Source: Chara braunii
Lineage: Eukaryota; Streptophyta; Charophyceae; Charales; Characeae
Length of the DNA stretch: 31,490 bases
Assembly (NCBI GenBank): GCA_003427395.1
Contig: BFEA01000958.1
Span: 171,198-202,687 of the forward strand
Direction of reading: 5' to 3'
Part shown: piece by piece, positions 1 to 9,362 of the stretch
Layout: every line of letters starts with the position of its first letter
Numbering within the stretch: the stretch's first letter is position 1
Position numbers and translations under genes: made by a program
Notes under the pieces: model-generated
What the model was told of the DNA's origin: nothing
The model's database searches: none
What the model saw: only the letters and a program-made list of their open reading frames with translations

Positions 1-62
<62 letters not shown>
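1..62. repeat. (CT)n microsatellite inside the 3' LTR
   Basis: About 31 uninterrupted TC dinucleotides, truncated by the window start. The equivalent tract in the other LTR is at 10562-10724, so the microsatellite belongs to the LTR and has varied in length since insertion. Confidence 0.95.
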
Positions 63-66
<4 letters not shown>

Positions 67-1063
67 CCCCGATGCAGGCAGTCCGTCGCCGCGCACCCAC
101 ACAAAGTTGTCACACCGCTTGCTCCAAGCACGCAAGCCAGGTTCGTCTGTGTGCCACAGTCTGTCACAGCCCCAGGTCAACCCCGTATGCTTAGCATCAG
201 CTCGTCGGATCCCCCAACTCTCTACTCACCTGCCAACTTCCGCTCGTTAGCCGATCCTCTCGACTGCGCTAACTTTCAAAGTTCTTAGAAATGGAGTTAA
301 TCGCACTTACAAAATTTATAGCATGCATGCGTGTGCGCACGATACCCGGGATTGTGTCTGAGTACGGAGAAGGAGGAAGGGAGTGCCTACGACTGCATGG
401 TCAGGCCGCGACATGGGGGACATAGCCTCACTCCACACACCAATCTGGTCATGCATGCGTTCAGGCCAATAGGACAGAGGAAGAAGTACGCGCGCTCGAA
501 GGCGCAACAAAAGATACCAAGAACGAGGGAGTTACAATTGCAATTATGCCCGCCACAACAAAAATTACAGTTATGCTCAGGATTAAGGCATGGGGAAATC
601 AGAGCTTGGATCTTGACGCGGCATGGCGTGCGCAACCAAGAAGCGTTGTGCAACAGAAATTGAGGCGGGCCTAAATTCCTAATCCTAATTCCTAGTTGCA
701 AAAAGAAATTCTGAACGAAGCAATTTCCGAGAGCCCGCGGGGGCTCGACATCAGTTGAAAATTCAAAAAAGATTTCTCGCGCGACAATCGCTCCAAAATG
801 CCCCGTTCCCACAGCAGAACAAGAAAGAAGTTATGGCAACAGTTATTCGTCGCGCTCGCTAAGGCTCGATCAACTACCAACCGTCACGGAACCATGCCAA
901 CTTCCTTCCCCCCCCTTTTTTTTCCCAAAGGACACGAAAGCACAAGGACGAGTAAAGAAAGGGCATCCACGCAATTCATCAGGCCATCCCGACTCAACCT
1001 GTCTCAACCCCCGATGTAGCCTTGCGCTGAAGATCGCGCAGTTGCCAAAACTGGTTCGTCACA
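1..1063 (-). repeat. 3' LTR of the Ty3/gypsy element (partial)
   Basis: It is colinear with 10725-11740 over about 1 kb, and similarity stops sharply after GTTCGTCACA in both copies (1063 and 11740). That is the TG end of the LTR read on the minus strand. A 120-base sample (241-360) shows about 11 mismatches, mostly C/T and G/A transitions, so identity is near 90%. The window begins inside the (CT)n tract, so the outer end (about 150 bp in the other copy) is not seen. Short open frames here (331-663, 387-812, 798-1019) do not resemble proteins and are not called. Confidence 0.88.
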
Positions 1064-1551
1064 TATGCGACGCCCAGGGGGTTCCAATCTTGAGCAAGCT
1101 CCATCTTGCTCCTCCAATCATCTGTCGATTTCTGACGGGTGATGTGGAGTTGACACATGGCACTTACCGTGAGATGAGAGTATGGAAGTCATCCAGGTGG
1201 CATTCACAACTCCAGTCTAAAGGTTGCCAGGAAAGGGTAGTCTTATAACTGGTGGAGGGAGAGGAGGGTGAGCTTGGGGGAGAGGAGGTGGAAAGTGATT
1301 CCGTTCTCGATCTCCCGTGGGGAGTCGGGTGTAGTGGACGGTGCGATGGATGGGAGGGAAGCGATGATCTTGATGTGGGAGCGAAGCGAGGTAATCAGGG
1401 TAAAGAGTACAAAGGGTGCGGGGAATCGCAGCGTGGAAGTTATCATAATCTTCGCACGCGGGGATGGTGCCAGAGATGATGCAATAGACCTCTATATTAT
1501 TATATTCCAACCATGCCACGCTGAGGAGAAGGACGTGGAGGGGGAAGGTGG
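1064..1551 (-). other. 3' untranslated end of the retrotransposon internal region
   Basis: It lies between the extra 3' ORF and the 3' LTR. A polypurine tract should touch the LTR here on the minus strand, but the adjacent bases (CTGGGCGTCGCATA before TGTGACG) are not purine-rich, so the tract is degenerate or unusual. From 1250 to 1420 the plus strand is G/A-rich. Minus-strand open frames (1217-1519) are proline-rich and low-complexity; they may be the decayed end of the 3' ORF or chance. Confidence 0.4.
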
Positions 1552-3034
1552 TTACAATATAGCGAGTGGTGGCGTACGGAAAAACGTTGATGAGGAGGCG
1601 GAGTAGAGTTGGTGAAAAAGGGAAGGGGGAAAAATATACGAGCGGGATGGAAATGGGCGTCGACCTGCGAGCTGATGAACGATATCTCGGAGAAAATTAA
1701 GGGGACGGCGGGATAACGACCGGGGACGAAGGTCGAGCGCCCGCATCTCCACGTATGCGAACGGTGGGCCGCGGAGGTGGAGAGGATTAAGCCGGCGTTG
1801 GACTTTTTCGGTGACGTCTGCTTCTAGATCCCTCCGCGATGGCGATGCCATCTCCTGCTGACTCCTCTTGCGGAGGCTCCGGGTTGCACGTTGGATCGTC
1901 TTGTAGCAGCCGCGCGTCCGAATCATGCACTGGGCGCTTCCCTTCTGCCCTCTCCCCTCGCCTCTGGGTTGCTGTTTCGTCTTCCTCCTACTTCGATCGC
2001 CGGAACTTCCTGATTTGTCCGACCCACTCTCTTCCGACCCATCCTCCTCAAATTCATGATAATCTGGGTCATCCGATCCGGCCTCCTAATCTCCTTCTTC
2101 TCGATCACTCTCTTCCTCTCCTTCTTCCTCTACTTCCTCGTCGTTGGCTTCTCCTCCCACCTCCACTCTTCGGATGATTGGATCCCGCAAGGTGAGATCG
2201 GTCACATTGATGACCAGGTCGTGGTCTGAAGAGGGGTAGCAGCAGTTGTCACCGTCAAGCTCCGTACACGTGGACCACAAGAGATGTGGTACCAATGTAT
2301 GGGTAAGTGTTGCTACCATGGGCCGCTCGTCGCAATGCAAAATGATATTCAGAGGCAGATCGTCCAGGAGCTGTGCCAGGAACACTAGGGCTTCACTCGT
2401 CATTGGCTCCAGATGGCCGTCCGCACTTTTCTGAACAGAATTCCCAACATTTCTCCCTCCGTATCCGTTCTCCAGGCTTGGATGATCAGCAGCTCCACCT
2501 CGTCATTAAGGATACCATCCTCCTCATTCTTATCAGCCAGCTCCGCCCAATGGAACGCCACCTCGAGAAGACCGAAGCTAAGCACGACGTATGCGTTCCA
2601 CCACTCTTCCCACTTGCCGGCGTCAAGGATCAGCACGTCCAGCTGTCGGATCCGAAAAGAGAGAGGGACGTCGGTAGCGAACTGCTAGAAGGTAGGGAGA
2701 TCAGATGGAAGCCCGAAGGTTGAGAGGCGGTGCCGGTTCATTGAGGCGGCGCGAAGGGAAGAAGCTCCGGGATGATAACCTCCGGCGTAGAGAGAGAGAG
2801 TCTGAGTTGACTGAGGTCGACGTCGTGAGTGGAGTCGACCTGCTCGCCTGGTCGGGCTAACTGCTGGATCCATGCCTCCGTGAGGTTTTGTGCCCAGAGT
2901 CGCAGTTGTAGGAGGACATCCGTATGGCCCGACGGATGCAGCGCCGTAAGATCGCCGGTGAAGGCGACAATCACTGATACCTGGCTGTTGCCAGGCGGAG
3001 ACAACCACAAGAATGTCGATATCTCGGCCAACAC
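1552..3034 (-). pseudogene. Extra ORF between pol and 3' LTR, unknown function
   Basis: Four minus-strand frame segments follow each other with protein-like composition: 2738-3034 (MLAEISTFLWLSPPGNSQVS...), 2400-2680 (...DAGKWEEWWNAYVVLSFGLL...), 2086-2403 (MTSEALVFLAQLLDD...) and about 2070 down to 1552. The third ends in an acidic stretch (EEVEEEGEEESDREEGD). The fourth opens with an acidic/serine run (DDPDYHEFEEDGSEESG) and turns basic (RSRRKTKQQPRG). Read through small frameshifts this is about 450 codons, downstream of integrase. Extra 3' ORFs are known in several plant Ty3/gypsy lineages and are sometimes called env-like. No signal peptide or clear membrane anchor is visible, so env is not claimed. 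Alternative: a captured host fragment. Confidence 0.5.
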
Positions 3035-3214
3035 TCACGTCTGATCGTTGGTTCTTGCAAATCGAAATTTCGTCGTCGTGTGGATGGCCAACGTACTGAA
3101 GAAAGCTGCGAATCGAAGCAGATCTGGACTTAGTCCGCTGCACCTGTTGGATCGACGAAATACCCCCCCCGGGTCTCGTTAGTTGCTAGCTGATGACCTA
3201 CTCAGTAGAAAAGG

Positions 3215-4215
3215 TCATGGCGATGAGGGAGGAGTTAGAGATGGAGGTTGAGAGGAAGGAGAATCGAAGTATTCGAGCTCGAGATCGTCATCTTCCTCCG
3301 CAAAATCGAAGGACGACGTGGATGATGGGGGAGAAGGAGAAAGAGGCAAGGGACAAAGATAGCACATGTGTCGGATGATCGGTTGAGCCGATCGGCTTCC
3401 CAAGACCTCTGGTGCAAGCCGCACCGTGTTCACTCCGCTAGGACCGAGCTCAACTACGAGAAATCGCCCGAAGAATCGTGGAGCTAACTTGCCCTGGCGA
3501 GCACATTTCCTCACCTGCACTACGTCCCCTAACTTATACTGGGGCCGAGGCCTAGTATTCCCATTTCGGGCCTCATAGCTCCGGACCTGTCGTCCGTGGG
3601 CCATTTCAGTCATCCGCTGTCTCTTTCGGGTTAGCCGGGGAAGGGTTTTTCCCATCAGCTATAAGTGGCGTTGGGCCTTGTCCTTAACTGTGGCCCTCGT
3701 GGTTGTTCGCGCTAGGGTCGTTTCGTCGTTCAGGCTCGGTAGGGCCACACAGGCCAGACTATTAGTCCGTAGCTGAAAAGGGGTCAGCCCGGTGGACGCA
3801 TGAGGGGTCCCCCGGTGGATAGCTAGGATGTGGTCTACAATATCGGGCCAAGACCTCGTGTCCCTGGCCGCGATATTTCGCCTCAATGCCGTCTTGATTA
3901 CCCTATTTGCATTTTCTACCAGTCTATTCGATTGCGACATATGGGGAGCCATATTATGGATGGAGCCGCCATGTACGACTAGGCTCCTCAAGATCTCTCC
4001 TCGGAATTCCGCCCTATTGTCCGTTAAAATTTCCTCGGTATCCTGATGCATTCAGAGGAAACGGTTGACTGTGGCACAATTTTCGCTATCTATCGTGTTT
4101 TCCACGGGTAGGCCTCGATCCATTTTGAGAAATGATCCACGAATACCAAAAGAATTGAATACTCGCAGTTACTCGGTCCAGGGGGCATGATAATATCCGT
4201 CGTGTCCATGCTAAC
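3215..4215 (-). pseudogene. Ty3/gypsy integrase, core and GPY/F-type C-terminus, disrupted
   Basis: Integrase inserts the cDNA into the host genome. The catalytic core starts near 4210 (SMDTTDIIMPPGP), continues with FVDHFSKWIEAYP, then ILTDNRAEFRGE and SNRLVENANRVIK. The three acidic residues of the DD(35)E triad are therefore represented, although the usual HPQSNG reads HMSQSN. The C-terminal part (3655-3440) has YKLGDVVQVRK, then GKLAPRFFGRFLVVE and NTVRLAPEV, matching the GPY/F module. It ends in a serine/acidic tail (DFAEEDDDLELEYFD). Breaks: a single-base shift near 4108 after EAYP, a TGA at about 4052 and a TAG at 3659-3661. The N-terminal HHCC zinc-binding domain is absent; only about 120 unassigned bases separate the core from the RNase H reading. 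Confidence 0.85.
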
Positions 4216-4334
4216 CCTTTGGAATGGTCGTTCAACAAAATTTGTCAGGCAAGGAGAGAAAAGAAGAGGATGAGAGGGGGGGAAAGGGGGCCCCTGGTAT
4301 TACCTTCTCCACCCATCGCCATCGTGTTCACGTG

Positions 4335-4860
4335 TCACTTCTTGGAAGATCGGGGGAGAATGGCCACTTCTCCGTATGGGGATCCCTTGGCTGGCTCCGG
4401 CTCCTTCCACGGAGTAATCTCTTCACGTTTTGCCACCTTGTTTGGCCGATGCAGTCGTGTCAACCCGTCCGCGTTCCCATGTTTTTCCGTCTTCCGATGA
4501 ATAATGTCGAAGTCGTACTCCTGTAGCCAGACAGCCCATCGCCCAATCACGCCCGTATAGTTGGTGAGCCTTTTGAGAGCTAGCAGGGGCTCATGGTCCG
4601 TGACGAGGAGGAACTTCTGTCCGTATAGATACGGATGGAAGTGTTGAATTCCCCAGATGACCACGTAGCACTAGCATTGTGGGGCCGAATCGTTCCTTCT
4701 CTCGTCTGGTACAGTTCGCGAAGCGTACTCGATGACGTGTTCGCGGCCTCCCTTCCCCTTCTAGGCCAAAATAGCGGAGATCGCCTCAGGTTGCTAGTCC
4801 GTAATGAGAATGAACTGCTTCCCAGGATTAGGCCGAATCAAAATAGGTGCAGAAGTTAGG
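4335..4860 (-). pseudogene. RNase H domain of Ty3/gypsy pol, disrupted
   Basis: RNase H removes the RNA strand from the RNA-DNA hybrid. It follows the RT connection at about 4810 (KQFILITD, then a stop). The frame shows HVIEYASRTVPDERRN and, from 4664, VIWGIQHFHPYLYGQKFLLV with TDHEPLLAL. It then gives GRWAVWLQEYDFDI and HGNADGLTRL, the usual end of the gypsy RNase H (family: H-x-N-A-D-x-L-S-R). The ILITD aspartate, the glutamate position (degraded around ECYAVVW) and the TDHEPL and NADGLTR aspartates can be followed. Stops occur after ITD and near 4710-4680. The frame then runs out at PRSSKK, where integrase should begin. Confidence 0.8.
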
Positions 4861-5818
4861 GCCTCCTTCAAGGTGACAAAGGCTTGTTCGCAGTCTGTGT
4901 CCCACTTCAGTGGCTGGTCCTTTCGTAGGAGGTTCGTTAGAGGCCGAGCAATTGCCACACACCCCTTAATAGACCTTCGGTAGTACGAGGCCAATCCTAG
5001 AAAGGCTCGAACCTGCGTCAACGACGTAGGCATGTGGCCCTCTCGAACTGTTTCAACATTTCTCGAATCTGGCCTCAAACCCTCTCGAGTCACCACGTAC
5101 CATAGGAACGAGATCTCCGAGAGCAAAAACTCACTCTTCTCCAATGCGATCTTGAGCCCAGCATCTCACAACGCCCCTAGCGTCCACTACATGTGTTGAG
5201 CATGTCCGTGAAATGATTCAGAATACACCAAAATATCGTGGGTCAGTCAAGTCTTATTGACGAAGTTCTGAAAGGTGATGTTCCGGTAGCTGTTTTAATC
5301 CAACCGTTAGCTTCAAACTCCCTAATTCGTTCTAATTCCGTTTTCCGTTCGACGAGGGAATAATGGTACGGTTTGCAATGGATTGGTGAGCGCGTCCCAG
5401 TTTGGATTTCATGTTGAATTACCAGTGACAACTCGATATTTGTATCCTCGATACTAATCGCCCTTTGATATTCGATTAGGATATCCGCGATTAGTCCACG
5501 AGTCTCATCGGGCACATATTGGGGCACATGTAGCTCATAATGTTGTCCACGTATGACGACCATCACTTGTTTCATGCCCACTTTCCTGTCGTTCCCTGGT
5601 GGACGGGCCGAGATAAATGAGTTGTCCGATCGCCAGGAGAACACAGTGGCAACCATCTGGTCGTCTGCTTTCCGGATTGCCACGTGCTCTTCTGGTGTTA
5701 CCCCGTTGTTGATATCTTGCAAACTAACGTTTTTTTCCTCGATCCGGATTCCGAGTTCGTATGGGTTGTCACGCCCAAGGGGTTCCAAAGTTCCGTCCTC
5801 AACACCTTGTCGCAACAA
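4794..5818 (-). pseudogene. Ty3/gypsy reverse transcriptase with the palm deleted
   Basis: The fingers end near 5290 with SLVERKTELERIREFEANGW, the usual entry into the gypsy RT, followed by IKTATGTSPF. The reading then jumps straight to a TFQNFVNKT-like segment and LTHDILVYSESFHGHAQHM (5250-5190). About 80-85 residues normally lie between these points, including the first palm aspartate, so roughly 250 bp are gone. A further small loss precedes HDILVYS, where the family Y-L-D-D box reads L-T-H-D. Downstream, the thumb and connection are well preserved (5144-4794): GLKIALEKSEFLLSEISFL, TSLTQVRAFLGLASYYRR, LKWDTDCEQAFVTLKEALT, APILIRPNPGKQFILITD. Stops occur at about 5240, 5190 and 5170. The enzyme cannot be active. 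Confidence 0.88.
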
Positions 5819-5829
5819 TCAGACCTCTT

Positions 5830-6304
5830 TCCCTGTAGAGAGCAGAGAACGAGACAGTCCCAAAATGTCGCAGAACGCTTTCTTGTCACTGTATCTTGAG
5901 AGAAGCGGGGTGGTGGCCTCATATAGGGTCCGAGGGGGTTCCGAAGAATCAACCATTCAGGACACTTGGACGAGCATCTCCCCTAGGACTAAGGCCCACG
6001 TCCGCTGGAGGTTCCATTCCGTAAGGACGAATGTTTTCGATGTTTTCTGCCGCACGGGGTAATGAATCAGTTGGTGCACCATATCCCAAATCTCGGGGTC
6101 TGTTTCATTCTCGCCTTCGAAGGAGCTACTTGACAACTCCGCTCCTTTTTCCCTTTCGTCCATTTCCTCGAGGGGTTCCCACCAGGTGATTACGTGGAGT
6201 GCAGTGGTTCTCCACTTCCGGGGGGAGTCTTCCGGGTCGTAGGGAATACTGTCCGGAGAGTTAGACGCATCAGGATAACGTACGGCTTCCCACCCGTATT
6301 CCAA
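5830..6304 (-). pseudogene. Linker of pol between protease and RT
   Basis: This minus-strand frame (MEYGWEAVRYPDASNSPDSI...) follows the protease and precedes the RT fingers. It is hydrophilic and acid-rich (EEMDEREKGAELSSSSFEGE) and ends near 5957 (LVLGEMLVQVS); the next 130 bases are in shifted frames. Variable linkers of this kind are usual in plant Ty3/gypsy Pol. No catalytic motif is present. Confidence 0.5.
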
Positions 6305-6700
6305 AGGATGATTGCTCGTCTTTCGAAGTCGAGGTTGACTCTTAGTGCGGTAAGGGTTGGTAATCCCAGAAGAACATCATATGTATTCACGTCTAATACC
6401 ATGCCATCTCCCAACGCGTGAACTTTTCCTAATCGAAACGCAACGTTCATCATCCTTCCTACTACCTTGATCTTTCCCTCGTCGGCGGAGACAAGGTGGT
6501 CTCCTTCCGCCAACGGAATAAGATCCTTTCTTCTGCCTGCTCGTTCTACAACCTTCAAGGAAATGGTTAGGACCGCGGCTCATGAATTGACGATAGCATT
6601 GTACGGATTTCCCCAAACTTCTACGTCACATTCCGCGGATTTCCATGGAATGGCCTTACTGCGAAGGAAATGATCATCTTTCTAAAGGAGTCCTAACCGT
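6187..6700 (-). pseudogene. Ty3/gypsy aspartic protease, active site destroyed
   Basis: The pepsin-like retrotransposon protease cleaves Gag-Pol. The frame reads AECDVEVWGNPYNAIVNS, stop, AAVLTIS at 6630-6555, then a run through GKIKVVGRMMNVAFRLGKVH to LDVNTYDVLLGLPTLTALRV. The last motif is the typical YDVLLGLPWL end of the fold. The active-site D-S/T-G-A motif is seen as N-S-stop-A: the aspartate has become asparagine and the glycine codon GGA has become TGA. Both changes are single transitions or transversions, so this is decay and not misalignment. Confidence 0.8.
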
Positions 6701-7590
6701 ATCGGGTCCGAGGTGCTGGGGATATCAGGTTTGTCCTCGCAGGCGGGGGTTTTCCCTTTGATGGCTGCCTGCTTTGTGAGGGCAAACCGTTTCCAACTTG
6801 CCTTGCAATGCTGCAACATTCGCTCATTTGCCTGTTCTAATATGGACAGTAGATGTGCGATGGGCAAGGGGATTCGATGATCCAGAGCTCGGACGGTTCA
6901 GGACATCGATTTCTCCTGTAACGAAGGTAGGGGCGCCATATTCCATTTCTCCGGGGGACGGTCTCCATTCCGTAATTTCTCGTCGTTCGTTCGCTGGTTG
7001 GATGGTTTTAATCATTCTCATTCCTGGGTAACCCAGCGAGATATACTGATCGAGCGGGATGAGTTCCGCCATTTCCTCGGTGGTAACCATTGTGCTTCCC
7101 CCTCCCTCCGTTTCTTTGATCATCGTGCCTACTCTTCCTGGCCCGTTGGCTACTGGTGCTGCTGCCACAGGGGCGACCCCTACCCCTCACGGTGCTTGAG
7201 CTGGTCGGTTGGCGCAATCTCTGGCTAGGTGACCAGGCTGGTGACACGTGTAGCAAACGCCTAGATTAGCCACTGCGCCGCCCACCGCCTGAGTGGGGGC
7301 CGCTGCCTATGTCATGGGTGCAGCTCGAACATTAATAGGGCACATCGATCTCATCATAGACTAATCGGGCATTGTGCTCACGTTGTTCCTTCTTGCTCTC
7401 TTGCATCAGGCTAACTAACGTTCGGGTCAGCTCCAGTATTACGTTTGGGTCATTTGGTTTCGCGGGAGGTTCCGGGGCAGGCGCAGGTGGGGGAGGCATA
7501 GGGGAGACCATCACAGGCAGTCCCGTGGTTATGTAAGGTATCATTCTTAGGTAAGTGACGGAGCTGACGACAAAGGCCATGTTTTAACTG
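6700..7590 (-). pseudogene. Gag C-terminal region with CCHC zinc knuckle
   Basis: At 7255-7214 the minus strand encodes CYTCHQPGHLARDC, a C-x2-C-x4-H-x4-C nucleocapsid knuckle that binds the element's RNA. An in-frame TGA follows at about 7200 (AQAP, stop, GVGVAP). The frame then runs through 7168-6824 (VANGPGRVGTMIKETEGGGS, later DQYISLGYPGM) towards the protease. Upstream, 7580-7332 carries a proline-rich stretch (PMPPPPAPAPEPPAKPNDPN) and a charged helix (ELTRTLVSLMQESKKEQREH) in another frame. At least two frameshifts and one stop are needed to join these to the capsid part, and the palindrome at 7591-7923 separates them from it. Confidence 0.75.
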
Positions 7591-7923
7591 CCATTTCATC
7601 AAAATGGACATCTTTTATTTTTTGAACGAAATTGAAACCGAGTTTTTTGGTCGAAAACTCGTCAAAATTTATTGTTCCTGAGGGTCCGGTGTTTGTAAAA
7701 CACTGGACCCCTTGCTATACATGGACCTAGCTTGAGACCAGATACCTCCAGGCAGTCCTGCCTGGAGGTGCCTGCTTTCAAGCTAGGTCCATATATAGCC
7801 AAGGGGTCCAGTGTTTGTAAAACGCTGGACCCTCAGGAACAACAAATTTTGACGAGTTTTCGGCCAAAAAACGCGGTTTCAATTTCGTTCAAAAAATAAA
7901 AAATGTCTATTTTGACGAAATGG
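7591..7923. mobile_element. 333-bp near-perfect palindrome inserted in gag (foldback/MITE-like)
   Basis: The sequence starts CCATTTCATCAAAATGGACAT and ends with the near-complement ATGTCTATTTTGACGAAATGG. The arms match inward almost without gaps to a centre at about 7757 (CCAGGCAGTCCTGCCTGG). Blocks recognisable in both arms are GAACGAAATTGAAA, AAAACTCGTCAAAATTT, TGAGGGTCC and GGACCTAGCTTGA. Differences are scattered single bases, for example TGGACAT/TAGACAT. It interrupts the capsid frame just after FEKMTISSK. No clear target-site duplication is seen (AACTG on the left, TCATT on the right). There is no coding capacity; the transcript would be one long hairpin. The class is unassigned: foldback element, MITE, or a locally made inverted duplication. 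Confidence 0.85.
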
Positions 7924-8552
7924 TCATTTTTTCAAATTTGTTTTGGAGTGCATCTAACTCGGCCTTCTCTCTGGCTAATTTTGAAGAGTCCCCTTCCTTG
8001 GAGTGGTCCTCCCCTTCTAGGAAGCTAGCAGTGAACTTCCTTTCTATTTTTTTTGCAACATCCATGATTTGTTGCATGGTATGGTTGATGGGGGAGAGAT
8101 GCTTCCGTAGCTTGGCCCTCATCGTTCGACTTCGGAGTCCATCGATAAACAAATCCCTCCCGACATTTTCACCTCGTTCTGACTTAACAAATAACCTATA
8201 AAACCTACCGTGGTATTCAGCGACGGATTCGAGGGGCTTCTGAACTCGGTCTTTGATCATAAAGAAAGCCCGCTCAGGGTGGATGTAATCGAATCTGTTT
8301 AGGAAGTCTCTTTCAAAGGTCGGCAGATCGACCCTTACATAAGTGGTAAACCAGTGATCCTCATCCCCTCCTAACCTGACAGTGATGTTGATTCTAGCTT
8401 CGTCATTATCGTATTGTTGTGCGCGAAGTGTGGCTAACCATGCTCCGACCAGATGATGTGCAGGATCAGAGGTACATATCAGGTGAGGTTGATGGCGCTC
8501 GTGCTCAAGGGGCTGGGGCCCCGCCTAAATTTGGTGTCTGATTGACATTCAT
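7924..8552 (-). pseudogene. Gag capsid (retrotransposon gag domain), frameshifted
   Basis: The likely start is the ATG at 8552-8550, giving MNVNQTPNLGGAPAP and then a stop. Removing one T there restores the frame into EHERHQPHLICTSDPAHHL and LVGAWLATLRAQQYDNDEAR. The capsid core continues with GDEDHWFTTYVRVDLPTFER, DFLNRFDYIHPERAFFMIKD, VAEYHGRFYRLFVK, FIDGLRSRTMRAKLRKHL and a lysine/glutamate helix. This is the pattern of the retrotrans_gag family: W-F, F-x-x-F and the hydrophobic Y-x-x-x-F-x-x-L segment. Gag builds the virus-like particle. From 8260 to 7924 the frame is open. Confidence 0.82.
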
Positions 8553-8853
8553 ATTGACGGTCTGCCGATCTACTTCGGGTTACTATAGGGTCGCGTCGTG
8601 GCGTGTTTCTCTGCCTAGGAAGCCCCCTGTTCGCTAGGTCGTCCCTTATATCCTACCTGATTGACAATCTCTGGGCCTGCCACGTGTCGGCTCTAATACC
8701 AACCTCACACCCAGCGCGACTTCCTGAACGGAGTATGAGTGGGCCTGGAAGTGTGAAAAGGGGTGTGTCAAGGATTTTTGGGAACGTGGGGGTGGGGTCT
8801 CATGTCGGAACTGAAATCTCCTATGGCAAGTTTCAGAGATAGAAATGCAACAT
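8553..8853 (-). other. Spacer between the upstream ORF and gag
   Basis: Minus-strand frames here contain several stops. Short protein-like pieces appear (IRDDLANRGLPRQRN), but no domain is recognised. It may be the remnant joining the upstream ORF to gag before the AT-rich insertion. Confidence 0.3.
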
Positions 8854-9362
8854 AAAAATTTCCGCGAGAAATGAAAGTTGAAAAAACATTCCATAAAAAA
8901 AAAATCCTTCATATTTATAAATTATCATTCCAATGTTTGTCAAATTCTAAAATTTTCAGTTTCATTTGATAAGTTCCCATCTAAATATGAGCTTTCCCTT
9001 CCAACTACATCTATTTGTTCAAGATGGAATGAAAGTCTGAACGAGTTTATGAAATGTTTTAATTAAACTTTCATTCTATTACAACAAATATCTTTTAATT
9101 TAGATTGGATCAACCTATATATGACTGAAAATCCTTACTAAGAATGACAGTCCAATTAAAATATTTCATGAACTCATCCAGACTTTCATTCCATCTCTAG
9201 CATGCAGTCTAAATAAGAAGGGATACCCCATTCTTCGAATGAAAGTTCTCAAGTAAAACGAAAATTTTTAAAATTGGAATGACATTTTTTAAGATGGAAT
9301 GAAAATTTAAAATTTAGAATGTAATTTTACTATAGAATGAATATTTAATTCGGGGAAATTTT
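8854..9362. mobile_element. AT-rich foldback insertion (MITE-like)
   Basis: Composition changes abruptly to AT-rich between GC-richer retrotransposon flanks. The ends are loosely inverted (AAAAATTTCCGCGAGAAATG at the left, ending near CGGGGAAATTTTAA at the right). Inside, 9021-9064 (AAGATGGAATGAAAGTCTGA...) is the inverted complement of 9154-9196 with about 90% match and a loop of about 90 bases. The motif GAATGAAA or its complement TTTCATTC recurs throughout. There is no ORF of note. No target-site duplication was identified, so the exact ends are approximate. Confidence 0.55.

Noticed and set aside
331-663. 110-codon plus-strand frame in the LTR
   Set aside because: The homologous frame in the other LTR is shorter and shifted, and its composition is not protein-like; it is a chance frame.
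1064-1090. Polypurine tract next to the 3' LTR
   Set aside because: The bases beside the LTR on the minus strand (CTGGGCGTCGCATA) are not a purine run, so no tract is annotated.
1672-1678. CTGATGA as another hammerhead core (also at 12077-12083)
   Set aside because: Neither is followed by a helix II and GAAA in the correct spacing.
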